From the NCBI GenBank assembly GCA_047967505.1, contig CM106541.1: DNA of 64,000 nucleotides. One strand, written 5' to 3'. The notes beneath the pieces were generated by a model. It made no database searches, had not been told where the DNA came from, and saw only the letters and a list, made by a program, of their open reading frames with translations. A program made the translations under genes and the position numbers. Source of the stretch: Dipteris shenzhenensis. Its lineage: Eukaryota; Polypodiophyta; Polypodiopsida; Gleicheniales. This document shows positions 54,139-64,000 of this stretch, one piece after another. Position 1 is the stretch's first letter, and every line of letters starts with the position of its first letter.

Positions 54139-54947
54139 ACTGACAGACCTCGGCCCCATGCCAACACATCGATGATGTTGCTCCAGCAACTCCCATGATG
54201 GAACCCTCTGGAACAATTCGATGTTGATTCCGGTTCTTGGCTTTTCAACCAGTGGCTGCTGGTCTTCAAGGTCCGGTCCTACACAAGCAAACCAACCTGC
54301 TACGCAAGTTCATCCAAGGTAGCACCAAATGGCACTACCATCTTCAGTCACGTTCCTGCCCTCGAACTTGAGCAATCTAGATGCCACCATCTTCCAACAA
54401 CCTGAAGTCTTCTAGGCACCATGCTCTCAGGGTCTGTTTCAACCCGACCTCCTTCTGGTAAGGTCCGCAACAAAAGAACTATCTCGAGATATAGAATCCC
54501 AAGAATATTTCCAAATTTACCTGCTGGACCATCAACTCTTACTGAGCTCTCAAGCAAGTACTCTCCTGGCTTTAGTACACTTTGTCCATAATCACCTTCT
54601 AGCACTCTGCTTTCGAGATTTGATGAAGCAACCTTACTTCCCCTTCTGCCTTTGAAGAAGGCCCATTCCTTCGAATCTCGCAATTCCCGAGACACATGAA
54701 GAACAAATTCTCTCCACGGCATGATATAAAGGCTCAAATTAATAACATCAAGTACATACCAGAACGTCGTACTGCATGTGTTCTTGCTCTGAAAGCAAAC
54801 CATGCACCTCACGGAGGCAGATAACAATGACCTGTGCAGTCCTGTAATATCCCCTTCTGAATTACAGCAAGCATCTGAACATGAAACCCTCGAGCATTCC
54901 CTAGAATCCTCCTTCATGTCATTATTAGTAGCAAAGTAAGCACACAT
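54139..54947 (-). pseudogene. Array unit 2: unknown downstream reading frame
   Basis: The frame 54947-54348 (199 codons) encodes a Cys-rich start (VRCMVCF), then REFVLHVSRELRDSKEWAFF and VLEGDYGQSVLKPGEYLLES. No retroviral enzyme motif is present between gag and polypurine tract. A second frame with DYVLV-type sequence (see 784-1074) shares part of the region, so the true frame is uncertain. I could not name a family. It is retained in three family copies. Confidence 0.45.
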
Positions 54948-55918
54948 TGCTATGCTTCTCCTTCACAAAGGTTTTGGACTCCTCATCTGCCCACATCTCA
55001 ATATCAATCATCCTAATCTGAGTCGGACTTGTTCTCTTATTTTTCTGATCCGCCTTCGACTTTCTGCAGTCCTTCGCAAAATGGCCCGGCTGATCATAAG
55101 AGCACTTCTTCTTGGAAGTGTCGTCATCATCTCCAGAATCGTCCTTCTTGGGCTTGCCACCGCTAGGCTTTCCCTTTCCTTTGCCGGCTTTGTCCTTTGC
55201 TAGCAACGCCTTGTCATCACCTTTTTCATAGAGCTTCTCTTGAGCCTCCTTATGTAGCAGTAAAGGATCCAATTCCTCAAAGGTTAGAGTCTTGCTCCTT
55301 TCCCATGCTGTTACAGACATGACGAAGCTCTGGAAACTCCGTGGTAAACTCCCAAACACCATCAAGGCCAACTCGCTTGAGTCTACCTTCTGACTAACCG
55401 CGGCCAGTTGATCTCTTACCACCTTGACTTTCGTCATGTGGTCATGAACCAAATCTCCCTCTTCCATATGCATGTTGAAAAGCTGTTGTTGAAGAGTCAA
55501 GATCCGGGATGTATTATCTGTCTTGTACGGATCCTTTAGAGTGGCCCATGCTTCGACAGATGTGTCCGCCATCTAGATGTGAGGAGTCACCGCATCCGCC
55601 GTCGTCTCAATGATCATCGCAAGGGCTTGGGCGTCCTTGTCCTCCCATGCTTCGAGTTCTTCTGCATCTACCGGCACCAGAATCATCCCCTTCTTATCCA
55701 ACATGTCCTCGAGCTTTGCATCCACTCCCGATGTGATATTCCATAGCTTTCAAGCCACTAAATGACTCCGGATCCTCATCTTTCACAAGGGATAGTTAGT
55801 CCCATCCATTTTCCCAGACTCACCGAAGTTAGGGGTAAAAGAAGAAGGAAAATGAGTGGAGGAGGAGGTAGGAAGAGCAAGGGTTGAAGAGCCTGTTGTC
55901 ATTGACATCCCTGCTGCA
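54940..55918 (-). pseudogene. gag: Array unit 2: family A gag
   Basis: The start is ATG at 55918 (MSMTTGS). KMDGTNYPL then a stop where Trp is expected (copia gag LDGTNY..W). KLEDMLDKKGMILVPVDAEE and DKDAQALAMIIETTADAV follow. The open part (55572-54925) has VEAWATLKDPYK, ILTLQQQLFNMHMEEGDLV and the UBN2 pattern, FEELDPLLLHKEAQEKL, and the knuckle CSYDQPGHFAKDC. The stops in the first third all look like TGG changed to TGA or TAG, as expected from deamination of methylated cytosines. It is the most complete A gag here. Confidence 0.82.
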
Positions 55919-56128
55919 ATCACACACAACAAATGTCCAAACAACCCTTGCCGTAGAAACCAAGTAAGAAACTCTGTACACGCACCTGACCAAACCTGAG
56001 TCACCCTCCTTCTTGCAAGGGCACAATCCTCCAATCGTAGAAGTAGATTCCCTAGAACCCTGAATCAAGGTCATCCTTAAGCAAGGTCCTTGCCTTTAAG
56101 CTCCCACACTAGTGAGCCTCCAACTTGG
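55919..56128 (-). other. Array unit 2: untranslated leader
   Basis: The leader follows the primer site (56129-56140). It contains a GT-starting segment (after CCCAGGTTTGGTCAG-like sequence, GTGCGTGTACAG) and an AG-ending one (TGTGTGTGATTGCAG) close before the gag start, which could be a small intron. A short frame (CPCKKEGDSG) precedes the putative donor. Confidence 0.4.
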
Positions 56129-56140
56129 GCTCTGATACCA

Positions 56141-57063
56141 TGTTAGAAATAAACTTAACAGAGGGTATGCATAACGGAAGACTTATAGAATAGCCCAGGA
56201 ACTCACATAGTGTGTGGTGTGGGTGGAATCACAAACTTCTTAAACTTATGGGCTTCAGATAGATGTGAAGACTAGTAAATAGACAATGATCCAGCCAGAT
56301 ATAGAAATCACCAAGACAATATATTTCTGTCCAAAACAATGGACACAATACAAAAGAGATAGATCCAAAGTCCCACCAGAGCTTGGTCCTTTCATCTCAC
56401 CAAAAGGTACTTCTATTATCTGCCTGATATCTCTAGAACACTAAGTCCGCGTGCTCCTCGTCGAGCTTATGTAGACTCTCCATCCTGATCCCTTTCCACC
56501 TTGCTGTCCAGAAGTCGGCCTAGGTGGGCAGCCCTGGCGGTGCTAGGTCTGCAGCTCTTCACCCTCTGTGTCCACTTGGATGTGGGCTCACAAGATGCTG
56601 GAGTGCTGCTCCCTCTGCTGCCTCATATGCTGCTCTGATGGAATACATTTGTGAGGCCCAAATGCCTCTATTTATAGGCCCCAACCCCTGCCCTAAAACC
56701 TACCTGGTAGGGAGGGGTTGGCCGACTTTTGCAGGCCCCTTTTGGGGCTCATAACTAGGGCACAAGGCCCTCAGAACTAGTGACCAGCCCCTTGCTGGCC
56801 GACTTGGTCGGTTCTGTTGGGCTGCTACTTGGGCCGAAGGGAGGCCTATATAAGGCCCCTCCCTTGGGCAGTCCCAAGGCCATGTGGCTGGCCTACCATG
56901 GCCACCACAGCTCCTCTTGCTGCGCCATATCCAGCTGCATACAGCCCACCTGAAGCACCTGCCAGTCTGCCACCTGTTCAGCACCTCCATACCGTTTTGC
57001 AGGCTGCCGTATTGTTGCTGACATCCATGCAGATCTGCCACATGGCATTTCGCCACTGTTCCA
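56141..57063 (-). repeat. Array LTR3, cut by insertion
   Basis: A family A LTR from GTTCCA (57063, inside U3) to TTTCTAACA (56141). TATA box at about 56667-56680. The primer site is at 56129-56140. The missing first part of U3 was lost with the insertion at 57064. Confidence 0.85.
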
Positions 57064-57353
57064 TGAAGGAACATGAAAGCAGAAGATAATCACATGATAG
57101 AGACAAGATTGAGGCAACAAATTGATATCATTGGATTCATTGTGATAGCAAGTACAAGTGCCTCTTTTATAGGCAGGGCAGCCTTCTCTTTGACATCATA
57201 GGTGAGGTCACTAGACCTCCACCTCATACACCTAACTTACTTAATTCTAGGAGGTGGCACTAATTGCTCACCTACTAGACACATTCACACCCACACAATT
57301 GTAGGACACCCTAAGACTCTAGGACACACTCAACTTGACTCCATGTTCTAACA
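57064..57353 (-). repeat. COP-4 3' LTR, unrelated to family A
   Basis: On the minus strand the 290-bp LTR starts TGTTAGAACATGG and ends CCTTCA, with a TATA-like GCCTATAAAAG near 57172. The tract CATGGGGGGG (57354-57363) lies directly before it, which identifies a 3' LTR. The layout resembles the LTR at 63263. No second LTR of this type is found in the insertion. Confidence 0.75.
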
Positions 57354-57363
57354 CCCCCCCATG

Positions 57364-58127
57364 GAGGAAAGGTGAGGGACTACTGTAATGGAACCAAGAA
57401 CAGAATATGACAATCATGGTCATCAAAACTGTGCATGCTGGTCTAGAACTAGACATGGCTCCCACACAATCTCAGAGGCAAGTGAGCATGGCTGAGAGGC
57501 TAGTGAGCATAACATAGAAATCTCAGCTAGCATGGCTCAGAGGCTCATCATGCATGGATGCATGATCAACTCAGAGGTCTAGGAGACCAATGCAGACCTA
57601 TCAAAGCCAAAATATTCCCTCAATACATCTGCTATCAATGGCCAATACATGATTCCCACAGAACACATCCCCCCCTGGCTCCAAGTAGGGATTGACAAGG
57701 GACTAGGAGCCACACACAAGAAATAGAAAAATAAACATCAATTTAGAAGGACTATCCAAGGCTGAGAACCTTTATGGACTCTGACAAACACAGACTTTTA
57801 TTGCATTCATTTTGGGGGACATCCCGGGCAGAGTACCCATGACTCACTAATTAAGGTGAAAAATCAGTGACCCATCTCCTTGAGGAGAAATAGATCCCCC
57901 TTGCTGTAGTGAAATGATGCTTCGATATCCTTGTCTAGTGGTGGTCTCCACGGCAATATAAGAGGCTTCTTGAAGTAGGTATGCTGCTGTAGTAGACTCT
58001 CGAGAGGTGTATGACTGATTATTCCTTACAGGCCAACGTAGAAAGACTCCAAACATAGGCACTCCTATTACAATTGTGTGTAGATCTTGCATAAAACCGA
58101 ACCATCAATATGTATGGGATGTTGTAG
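57364..58127 (-). other. COP-4 interior without recognised retroelement genes
   Basis: I see no gag, protease, integrase or RT motif. An 81-residue frame (58092-57847) is open but unrecognised, and it follows the aldolase fragment, so it may be transcript sequence captured with it. Confidence 0.4.
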
Positions 58128-58141
58128 TGTCTAAATTTTAT

Positions 58142-58475
58142 GCACATTTGTGGTTTCAACAAGTTGCCTTCATACACCACACTATTTTCAGCAAGGAAGA
58201 GGAAGTAAAAGACCTTATTCCCATCCTTTTCTGCAACTGTAAGTGTCCGATCATGGTCGCCATCCGAGAGAATCTCAGGATCTCTACAATTGGAACCATA
58301 CTGTTGTCCTGAGAAATTGCATCATATCGTGCAAGGCCCCATGCAGTCACTTGAACAACTAGCACAAAATGACCATTAGGAATACTGACTACAGCTTGCC
58401 ATTTAGCAAACCTTGCCCCTTCCTTGTAGCTTTTCATTCTTCAATCAATCGCTCAACAAAGATACTCTGCCATCT
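58142..58475 (-). pseudogene. Captured fragment of plastid-type fructose-bisphosphate aldolase
   Basis: Minus-strand frames read YKEGARFAKWQAVVSIPNG, then WGLARYDAISQDNSMVPIVE. After a frameshift come DGNKVFYF, LAENSVVYEGNLLKPQM. Class I aldolases have ARFAKWR, GLARYA.I.Q..GLVPIVEPE and EG.LLKP.M, where the last Lys forms the Schiff base. VVSIPNG is typical of plant plastid enzymes. Only about 110 of roughly 390 residues are covered; a frameshift follows PIVE. It sits in the same element as the COP-4 LTR, on the same strand, which suggests capture by a retroelement. Confidence 0.8.
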
Positions 58476-59147
58476 ATACGTCTTGAATCAAAATAATTGT
58501 CTTAAGGATAAACATGGTGAGAGCAGCAATCAACGAATGCATCACCCCAATCAACCAAGCTCTGTTGAAAGCAATTCGTAGCAGAATCTGAATGTGTCCA
58601 GCGTGTCAAATAATACGCTATAGAGTGGCCATATATCAATGAAAAATTGTGTTGATTAAAATATGTTGACTACCTCTAGGCTGTCTAAATCAATAGATGA
58701 ATACAAACCAAGCAATCGAAACTAGCAGAAGAAGCGCCGCCATTGACAGAGTACCAACAAATATGCATCGCCGTCTTATGTGCCTCAATAGGACAATCTC
58801 TAGAACCACCTCAAAAAAATATGTTCGAATGATGCTGACAAGATTATGCCATTACGAACTGATAACAATATGCATCTCACATAATACCTTGTGTTTCCGT
58901 GTAGCATGCCCATTCAATGATGCTGGAGAAGAGAAGATTACGCCTTCCAGAATACCTTGTGCCGCCTATCACCGATTTTGAATCGCACAAGTATATCCTT
59001 CTTGAATAGCCAATTTACAAGTATTCGTAGCCCAGAGACACGGGAAGCAGCGCCAATGGTATAGAATCAGGAGCAAAGCCACAAGATAGAAGATCATTGG
59101 ATAGAGATGCGTTTGGATGTGATGGACTCAAAGCTTCAAACGAACCA
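58476..59147 (-). other. Unassigned sequence upstream of the aldolase fragment
   Basis: No family is recognisable. Short frames such as ALLLLVSIAWFVFIY (near 58700) are hydrophobic but unsupported. It could be intron or leader of the captured gene, or the leader of COP-4. The right edge at 59147 abuts A gag sequence. Confidence 0.35.
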
Positions 59148-59756
59148 GATAAGATCCTTTAGAGTGACCCATGCTTCGACAGATGTGTCCGCCATCTAGA
59201 TGTGAGAAGTCACTGCATCCGCCGTCGTCTCAATGATCATCGCAAGGGCTTGGGCGTCTTTGTCCTCCTCGTGTTCTTCTGCATCTACCGGTACCAAAAT
59301 CATCCCCTTCTTATCCAACATGTCCTCGAGCTTTGCATCCACTCCCGATGTGATATTTCATAGCTTTCAAGCCACTAAATGACTCCGGATCTTCACCTTT
59401 CACAAGGGATAGTTAGTCCCATCCAATTTCCCAGACTCACCGAAGTTAGGGGTAAAAGAAGAAGGAAAATGAGTAGAGGAGGAGGAAGGAAGAGCAAGGG
59501 TTAAAGAGCCTGTTGTCATTGACATCCCTGCTGCAATCACACACAACAAATGTCCAAACAACCCTTGCCGTAGAAACCAAGTAAGAAACTTTGTACATGC
59601 ACCTGACCAACCTGAGTCACCCTCATTCTTGCAAGGGCACAATCCTCCAATTGTAGAAGTAGATTCCCTAGAGCCCTAAATCAAGGTCGTCCTTAAGCAA
59701 GGTCCTTGCCTTCAAGCTCCCACACTAGTGAGCCTCCAACTTGGGCTCTGATACCA
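59148..59756 (-). pseudogene. gag: Array unit 3: leader and gag N-terminal part
   Basis: The primer site is at 59745-59756, the leader follows, and gag starts at 59525 (MSMTTGS, then KLDGTNYPL and a stop). It runs into the VDAEE and DAQALAMIIETTADAV blocks and is cut at 59148 within the segment read as the start of ATLKDP in unit 2. The rest was lost at the insertion. Confidence 0.8.
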
Positions 59757-60802
59757 TGTTAGAAATAAACTTCATAACGGAAGACTTACAGAATAGCCCA
59801 GGAGCTCACACAGTGTGTAGTGTGGGTGGAATCACAAACTTCTTAAACTTATGGGCTTCAGATAGATGTGCATACTAGTAAATAGACAATGATCCAGCCA
59901 GATATAGAAATCACCAAGACAATATATTTCTGTCCAAAACAATGGACACAATACAAAAGAGAGAGATCCAAAGTCCCACCAGAGCTTGGTCCTTTGATCT
60001 CACCAAAGCTACTTCTATTATTTGCCGAATATCTCTAGAACACTCAGTCCGTGTGCTCCTCGTCGAGCTTATGTAGACTCTCCGTCCTGATCCCTTTCCA
60101 CCTTGCTGTCCAGAAGTCGGCCTAGGTGGGCAGCCCTGGCTGTGCTAGGTCTGCAGCTCTTCACCCTCTGTGTCCACCTGGATGTGGGCTCACAAGATGC
60201 CGGAGTGCTGCTGCCTCATATGCTGCTCTGATGGAATACATTTGTGAGGCCCAAATGCCTCTGTTTATAGGCCCCAACCCCTGCCCTAAAACCGACCTGG
60301 TAGGAAGGGGTTGGCCGACTTTTGCAGGCCCCTTTTGGGGCTCATAAGTAGGGCACAAGGCCCTCAAAACTAGTGACGAGCCCCTTGTTGGCCGACTTGG
60401 TCAGTTCTGTTGGGCTGCTGCTTGGCCCCAAGGGAGGCCTATATAAGGCCCCTCCCTTGGGCAGTCCCAAGGCCATGTGGCTGGCATACCATGGCCACCA
60501 CAGCTCCTCTTGCTGCGCCACATCCAGCTGCATACAGCCCAGCTGAAGCCCGTGCCAGTCTGCCACCTGTTCAGCACCTCAATACCGTTTTGCAGGCTGC
60601 CATCCTGTTGCTGACATCAGGGACCTGTCCACGCAGATTTGCCACGTGGCATTTCGCCACTGTTCCAGCCACCAATGGCTCCATGCTATACATGTGACAG
60701 CCCCTTCTCTGTCTTTTCTTTGGGCATGTCTTGCCCTAGGTCTCCCTCCCCCATGCTCTCGTCATTTGGGGGCTTACAAATGGGGAGGTGACCTTTCCAA
60801 CA
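59757..60802 (-). repeat. Array LTR4, outer 5' LTR
   Basis: The LTR runs from TGTTGGAAAGGTCACC (60802) to TTTCTAACA (59757), 1046 bases. The TATA region is changed to CCTATAAACAGAGG (about 60258-60271). The plus strand continues ACGGAGGC, giving the outer target duplication. Confidence 0.88.
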
Positions 60803-61137
60803 ACGGAGGCATCTCTTCAAGGCAATCGACGTATTGTGATGGAAGAACCACAGTGAATGGTCTTCAATGGCATCTCTCTCAAGGCGATAGAGGCTCTATC
60901 AATCTCTCTCAAGCATCCCTCTTAAGGCAACGGATGTGCTGTTATGGACAGGTTGTGACATATAGCTCTATCTTGTCTTGAGTGACGAACGTGCTGTGTG
61001 ACAAAGGGTTGTGAAGGACAATTCAAAAATATAATATCCTCTCTCTTGAATGGCAGGCATGCTGTAACACGCAGCTTGAAAAGTTTGAGCAACGGATGTG
61101 CTAAGACAAACAATTCAAGGCAATAAAGGTCTCTTCA
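60803..61137. other. Target sequence with degenerate tandem words
   Basis: After ACGGA the sequence repeats imperfect words such as CTCTCAAGGCAACGGATGTGCTG and CAAGGCAATAAAGG about every 50-60 bases. It resembles the 1417-1614 spacer. No gene seen. Confidence 0.5.
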
Positions 61138-61640
61138 ATGAGCAATCCAAAATTTCCACAACCAGCAGAAGACGACGAATGCGCACAAGTAACACAAGGA
61201 GAACATGCAGCAAATGCAAGAATATTGAATAGGAGCTCTCCCTCAAGCAAACAGTTGTTTCACACTCTCAAGTGCAAGAAGAAAAACATGACATCAACAG
61301 AATTCCATCGACGGAAGTTTGCAAAATTTCATTGATAGAAGTTTTGACGTTGATCTCTTTAACAGATTTCTGTCAACATTAGTAAACAGAAATCTGAAAA
61401 CACTGATTCAAAATTTCCTCCCACCTAGAAGTGGCAAGCTCATAATGAGCGAGTCCCCCCCACCCTCTATCTCTAAAAACAAACCAAGGCAACCTGTCTT
61501 GGAGAACAGCACAATGGCATCATCCGCACCATCTTGTGAGGAGATCGACCCAAACAAGGATATGTGCTCCACGATGGGCTGTATTGGCAAAGCCCAAAAG
61601 GCTAAGACTACAATCTGCTCTTTCAGTCCTAAGTCCTAAC
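61138..61640. other. No recognisable feature
   Basis: Open frames on the plus strand (61138-61335, 61319-61639) are lysine/serine-rich and match nothing I know. They could be LINE-4 upstream sequence. Confidence 0.3.
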
Positions 61641-61930
61641 AACACCAAAGACAACCAATGTCATCCTCACTCCAATGCTATCTCCACTCCCCATGACACA
61701 TCCCTCCTCACTTCCAATTATCTCATCTACCCCTCCCCCACCCTTACTGTCTCCTCTTATCTCCACCCCTCTTGCCTACATCCCTCCCTTGCTCAAGTCC
61801 TCCCCCCTTCCCTCGGTCCTCTATAGTTTCGCTCCTTGGTCTCATTGGCCATCCCGGCCTCTAGATCCCATTGTCACACCCAGAGTTGTTGCAAATCCCT
61901 ACACCCATATCCGCCACCCTCTTTAGCACG
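61641..61930. repeat. Pyrimidine-rich low-complexity stretch
   Basis: The plus strand is dominated by C and T (CCTCCCTTGCTCAAGTCCTC-like words). It is less extreme than the LINE-1 5' region. No coding signal. Confidence 0.5.
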
Positions 61931-62039
61931 TGGAATGTTCCATCCAATAGTTTTCGACATCCAAAAAACTGCCTGATAAAATGCATCCCAAGCCGAGCCC
62001 ATGTGGTTCAAAAAACCAGGAAAGCCTGGTTTGGAAAGT

Positions 62040-62345
62040 ATTTTGTTTGAAGAATGGGTGGTCAAGGAATCATGATGGATTACAAGCTGAGTATGTAATC
62101 CATGGGATTGACACCCTTGCTGCTTTCATGGCACCTGACAGACTTCCCCCCAACTAGCTCTCTACCACCATTGCCCTGATACATAAAGCATAAGACCCCA
62201 TGGACCCAAACTACAAGACTATCATGATTAGCATGGCCAAGATCTATGAATCGATTATAGAGGTCAGCATCAATGATCATACAGAGGATACAAGGCAGAG
62301 AGCACCAGGTTAGGCCGGGTTCCGCAAGGATCATAGTAAACCAAC
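62040..62345 (+). pseudogene. RT: LINE-4 reverse-transcriptase N-terminal fragment
   Basis: The frame reads DGLQAEYVIHGIDTLAAFM, then TTIALIHKA, DPMDPNYKTIMISMAKIYES and AGFRKDHS. It matches a plant LINE type whose RT opens DGL.AE....A...L, I.PI.K.GDP.DP.NYRTIM......LY, and QAGFR. Stops sit at three conserved positions. Catalytic palm motifs are not present; the sequence loses similarity after about 62345. Confidence 0.65.
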
Positions 62346-63250
62346 TACCAAAGCCCTTCTTGCATCAAAATGAGTTGCATTTTTGTCTGTCGGGTTGGGA
62401 ACCCGGACCCTGAGTATCTCTCCAAGTGTTGATGGGGAGAGAGGATGCGGATAGAGCCATGGTAAAGTGGAGAAGCCTCGAGCAAATACTCCTCAATAAA
62501 ATTCAGAGAAAGAAGAGCAGAGATCAAAAGAGGGAATCAGTCATGGATACTGTCATTGCAACTAGAAGACTTGGGGCAAAAAGAAGTCATCAATAGCAAG
62601 AAACATGACCAAAAAGCATGGTGATTTACTTTGGATATGGCAGCACCCAGGTCTAGGAAAGAACTTGCAGATTCAATGGTCATTTTTTAGAACATTGTGG
62701 AAGAAATGGGGCAGAGTTGCAGCAGATTCGTGGCAAAACAACGGGACAGAGGCAGCTTCATGTCAACTGTTCTGCAGCAGAGGAGTGGCAGGCAGATGCA
62801 GTACAGCACGAGCATGAATGAACCAGAGTAAAAAGAATGGACTGCCTGGAATCTTCAGGAAAAGGGTGGCTGTTTTTACTGATGCAGTCAGGCAGGCTTA
62901 CATGGACATGGCAGGCAAATCTTCGAGAAAAATGGCGGCCATTTTTAGATCGTCTTGCTGAAAAACGACCAGCCATAGCTGTGCACAGGTACATAGACAA
63001 AAAAACAGGCAGAATCAGGGTGATGACCTTGATGAAAGAAAAGATGGTACTTTCTCCTCCTCCAAGAATGGCAGCGATCAGCAGAACTCCAATCGATTGT
63101 TAGCAGCAGCAAACATGAGGGGTTTCTCTAGCAGCAGGCAGACAGTTTGTGGACAGGAAAAAACGCTCCAAAACGTGAAAACTTGCTGTAGATTTATGTC
63201 GGCAGCAAGCAACAGCAACTCTTTAAAAATGGTGGGTGCAAGAAACTCCA
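62346..63250 (-). other. Probable untranslated leader of COP-3
   Basis: This minus-strand sequence downstream of the primer site has many short pyrimidine-rich words (GCTGCTGC, CTGCCTGC) and no conserved protein. Its left limit is uncertain; the LINE-4 scrap on the other strand may be inserted in it. Confidence 0.4.
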
Positions 63251-63262
63251 GCTCTGATACCA
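63251..63262 (-). other. COP-3 primer binding site
   Basis: TGGTATCAGAGC on the minus strand lies directly next to the LTR end (plus strand GCTCTGATACCA, then TGTAAAAG). Confidence 0.8.
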
Positions 63263-63556
63263 TGTAAAAGTATCATGGAGAGAGGAAGCGAGTTGAGAGA
63301 TGGAGACAATGCATAGGCCAAATGCTTGGATCTTGATTGATGAAAAGCAAGTACAATGGTGCCTCATTTTATAGGCAGAGGATGCCTTGTCTTCCCCACA
63401 TACATACCTCACTGATGATGACAGTGAGGCGATGTCACACAGCCAAATCAAATCCAATGCTCCAAAGGTCCATGGACCCTTCAAACTATTAAAGGACAAA
63501 AACGCACCTCACAACTAGAGCACTGTTTACACTATAGACTCCGAAATACCCCAACA
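63263..63556 (-). repeat. COP-3 5' LTR
   Basis: The 294-bp LTR runs on the minus strand from TGTTGGGGTATTTCGG to CTTTTACA. A TATA-like GCCTATAAAATG lies near 63372. Layout and words (AGCAAGTACAA, TTTATAGGC on the plus strand) resemble the LTR at 57064-57353, so the two may be distant relatives. No partner LTR lies in the window. Confidence 0.75.
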
Positions 63557-64000
63557 TTTGACACATTGGTCAAGTCTCTTCCGGGCCTTTGATCTCAGAC
63601 CAGTTTAGTGGAGAAGGACAAAAAGGTTACAAGTATTGATGCTTTCTAGGCTTATCAGGAGCAAGGTTTCTGTCCCCCTAGGCAGAGTTTGGAGCATGAT
63701 GACGGATGCAGCATTCCAAGCCATGGCCAACTTCATGACCATTTCTGAGGAGGGATTCATTATACCACCAGGCTATAAGAGCACTCACACATCTCACACA
63801 TTCAGGATCTCTCCTGGTCAGCTTCGAATTTCCTCACACAAGTTAGAGATAGAGACAAGACATATGTAGGGGCTTCCACATCATATAAGGATATTTAGAG
63901 GTTTTGAGGTGGCAGAGGTCAAAGGAGCACTTTATTCTACAATGCCTAGCATACCACGAGATTAGAGGCACATCTCATTGCATCTTTAGAAAGGATGTTT
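63557..64000. other. Unassigned sequence at window end
   Basis: A plus-strand frame at 63636-63869 (77 codons) is open but matches no family I know. The flank next to the LTR should contain its target duplication, whose partner is outside the window. Confidence 0.3.

Larger units (their letters stand above)
52057..60802 (-). mobile_element. Array of family A elements with four LTRs
   Basis: On the minus strand from right to left: LTR4 (60802-59757), interior, foreign insertion, LTR3 (57063-56141), interior, LTR2 (54129-53020), interior, LTR1 (about 52439-52057). Each of LTR2, LTR3 and LTR4 has a primer site on its left, and LTR2 has a polypurine tract on its right. So single LTRs serve two neighbouring units. 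ACGGA flanks the outermost ends (52052-52056 and 60803-60807). I infer one insertion enlarged by LTR-LTR recombination. Confidence 0.85.

Noticed and set aside
58142-58475. A functional aldolase gene
   Set aside because: Only about a third of the protein is present, with a frameshift after PIVE and no start.

Overview
The window looks like a gene-poor, transposon-saturated stretch of a land-plant nuclear genome. The evidence is Ty1/copia and Ty3/gypsy retroelements whose primer sites resemble plant initiator tRNA-Met, plant-type non-LTR (LINE) elements with a zinc-knuckle ORF1, and a broken copy of a plastid-type class I fructose-bisphosphate aldolase. I found no intact host gene, tRNA, rRNA or CRISPR array. 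I cannot place the species; the old, deeply nested insertions suggest a large, slowly purged genome.

Layout. Bases 1-6804 and 46538-53471 are the two arms of a large inverted repeat. Each arm holds, in the same order: an LTR element of a family I call A; a 200-bp spacer; an LTR of a sister subfamily, B, with an internal region encoding a coiled-coil/LINE-ORF1p-like protein; a second A element; and a copia element (COP-1) inserted in the A gag gene. COP-1 is nearly whole on the left (4463-9395) and cut off on the right. The left A element continues at 9396. Its 3' LTR is split by a reverse-strand Ty3/gypsy element (GYP-1, 11338-14597) with a 5-bp target duplication. From 14.7 to 30.6 kb come two further B units, a second GYP-1 remnant, and 3' ends of a LINE family (LINE-X). 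A second copia element (COP-2, 17774-21715) sits inside a LINE-X 3' region; uninterrupted paralogous sites occur nearby.

From 30.6 to 44.7 kb there is a second inverted repeat carrying exon-like host sequence. Its centre is a decayed gypsy integrase that was split twice by LINEs: LINE-1 (full length, 32752-39568) and LINE-2 (39994-42443), each with a recognisable target duplication. LINE-3 (45350-45958) is inserted in a LINE-X copy.

From 52.0 to 60.8 kb is an array of A elements (LTR-internal-LTR-internal-LTR-insertion-internal-LTR). Its two outer edges share one target duplication, ACGGA, so it probably grew by recombination after a single insertion. Within it, 57064-59147 is foreign material with a different LTR and the aldolase fragment. 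The last 3 kb holds a LINE reverse-transcriptase scrap and a further 5' LTR (63263-63556).

How the parts relate. Family A keeps LTRs, primer site, polypurine tract and gag. It shows no protease, integrase or reverse transcriptase in any of its copies here, so it is probably a non-autonomous gag-only element (TR-GAG type) that would need enzymes from a copia partner. Everything coding is broken by stops, frameshifts or deletions. All percentages and boundaries were read by eye.
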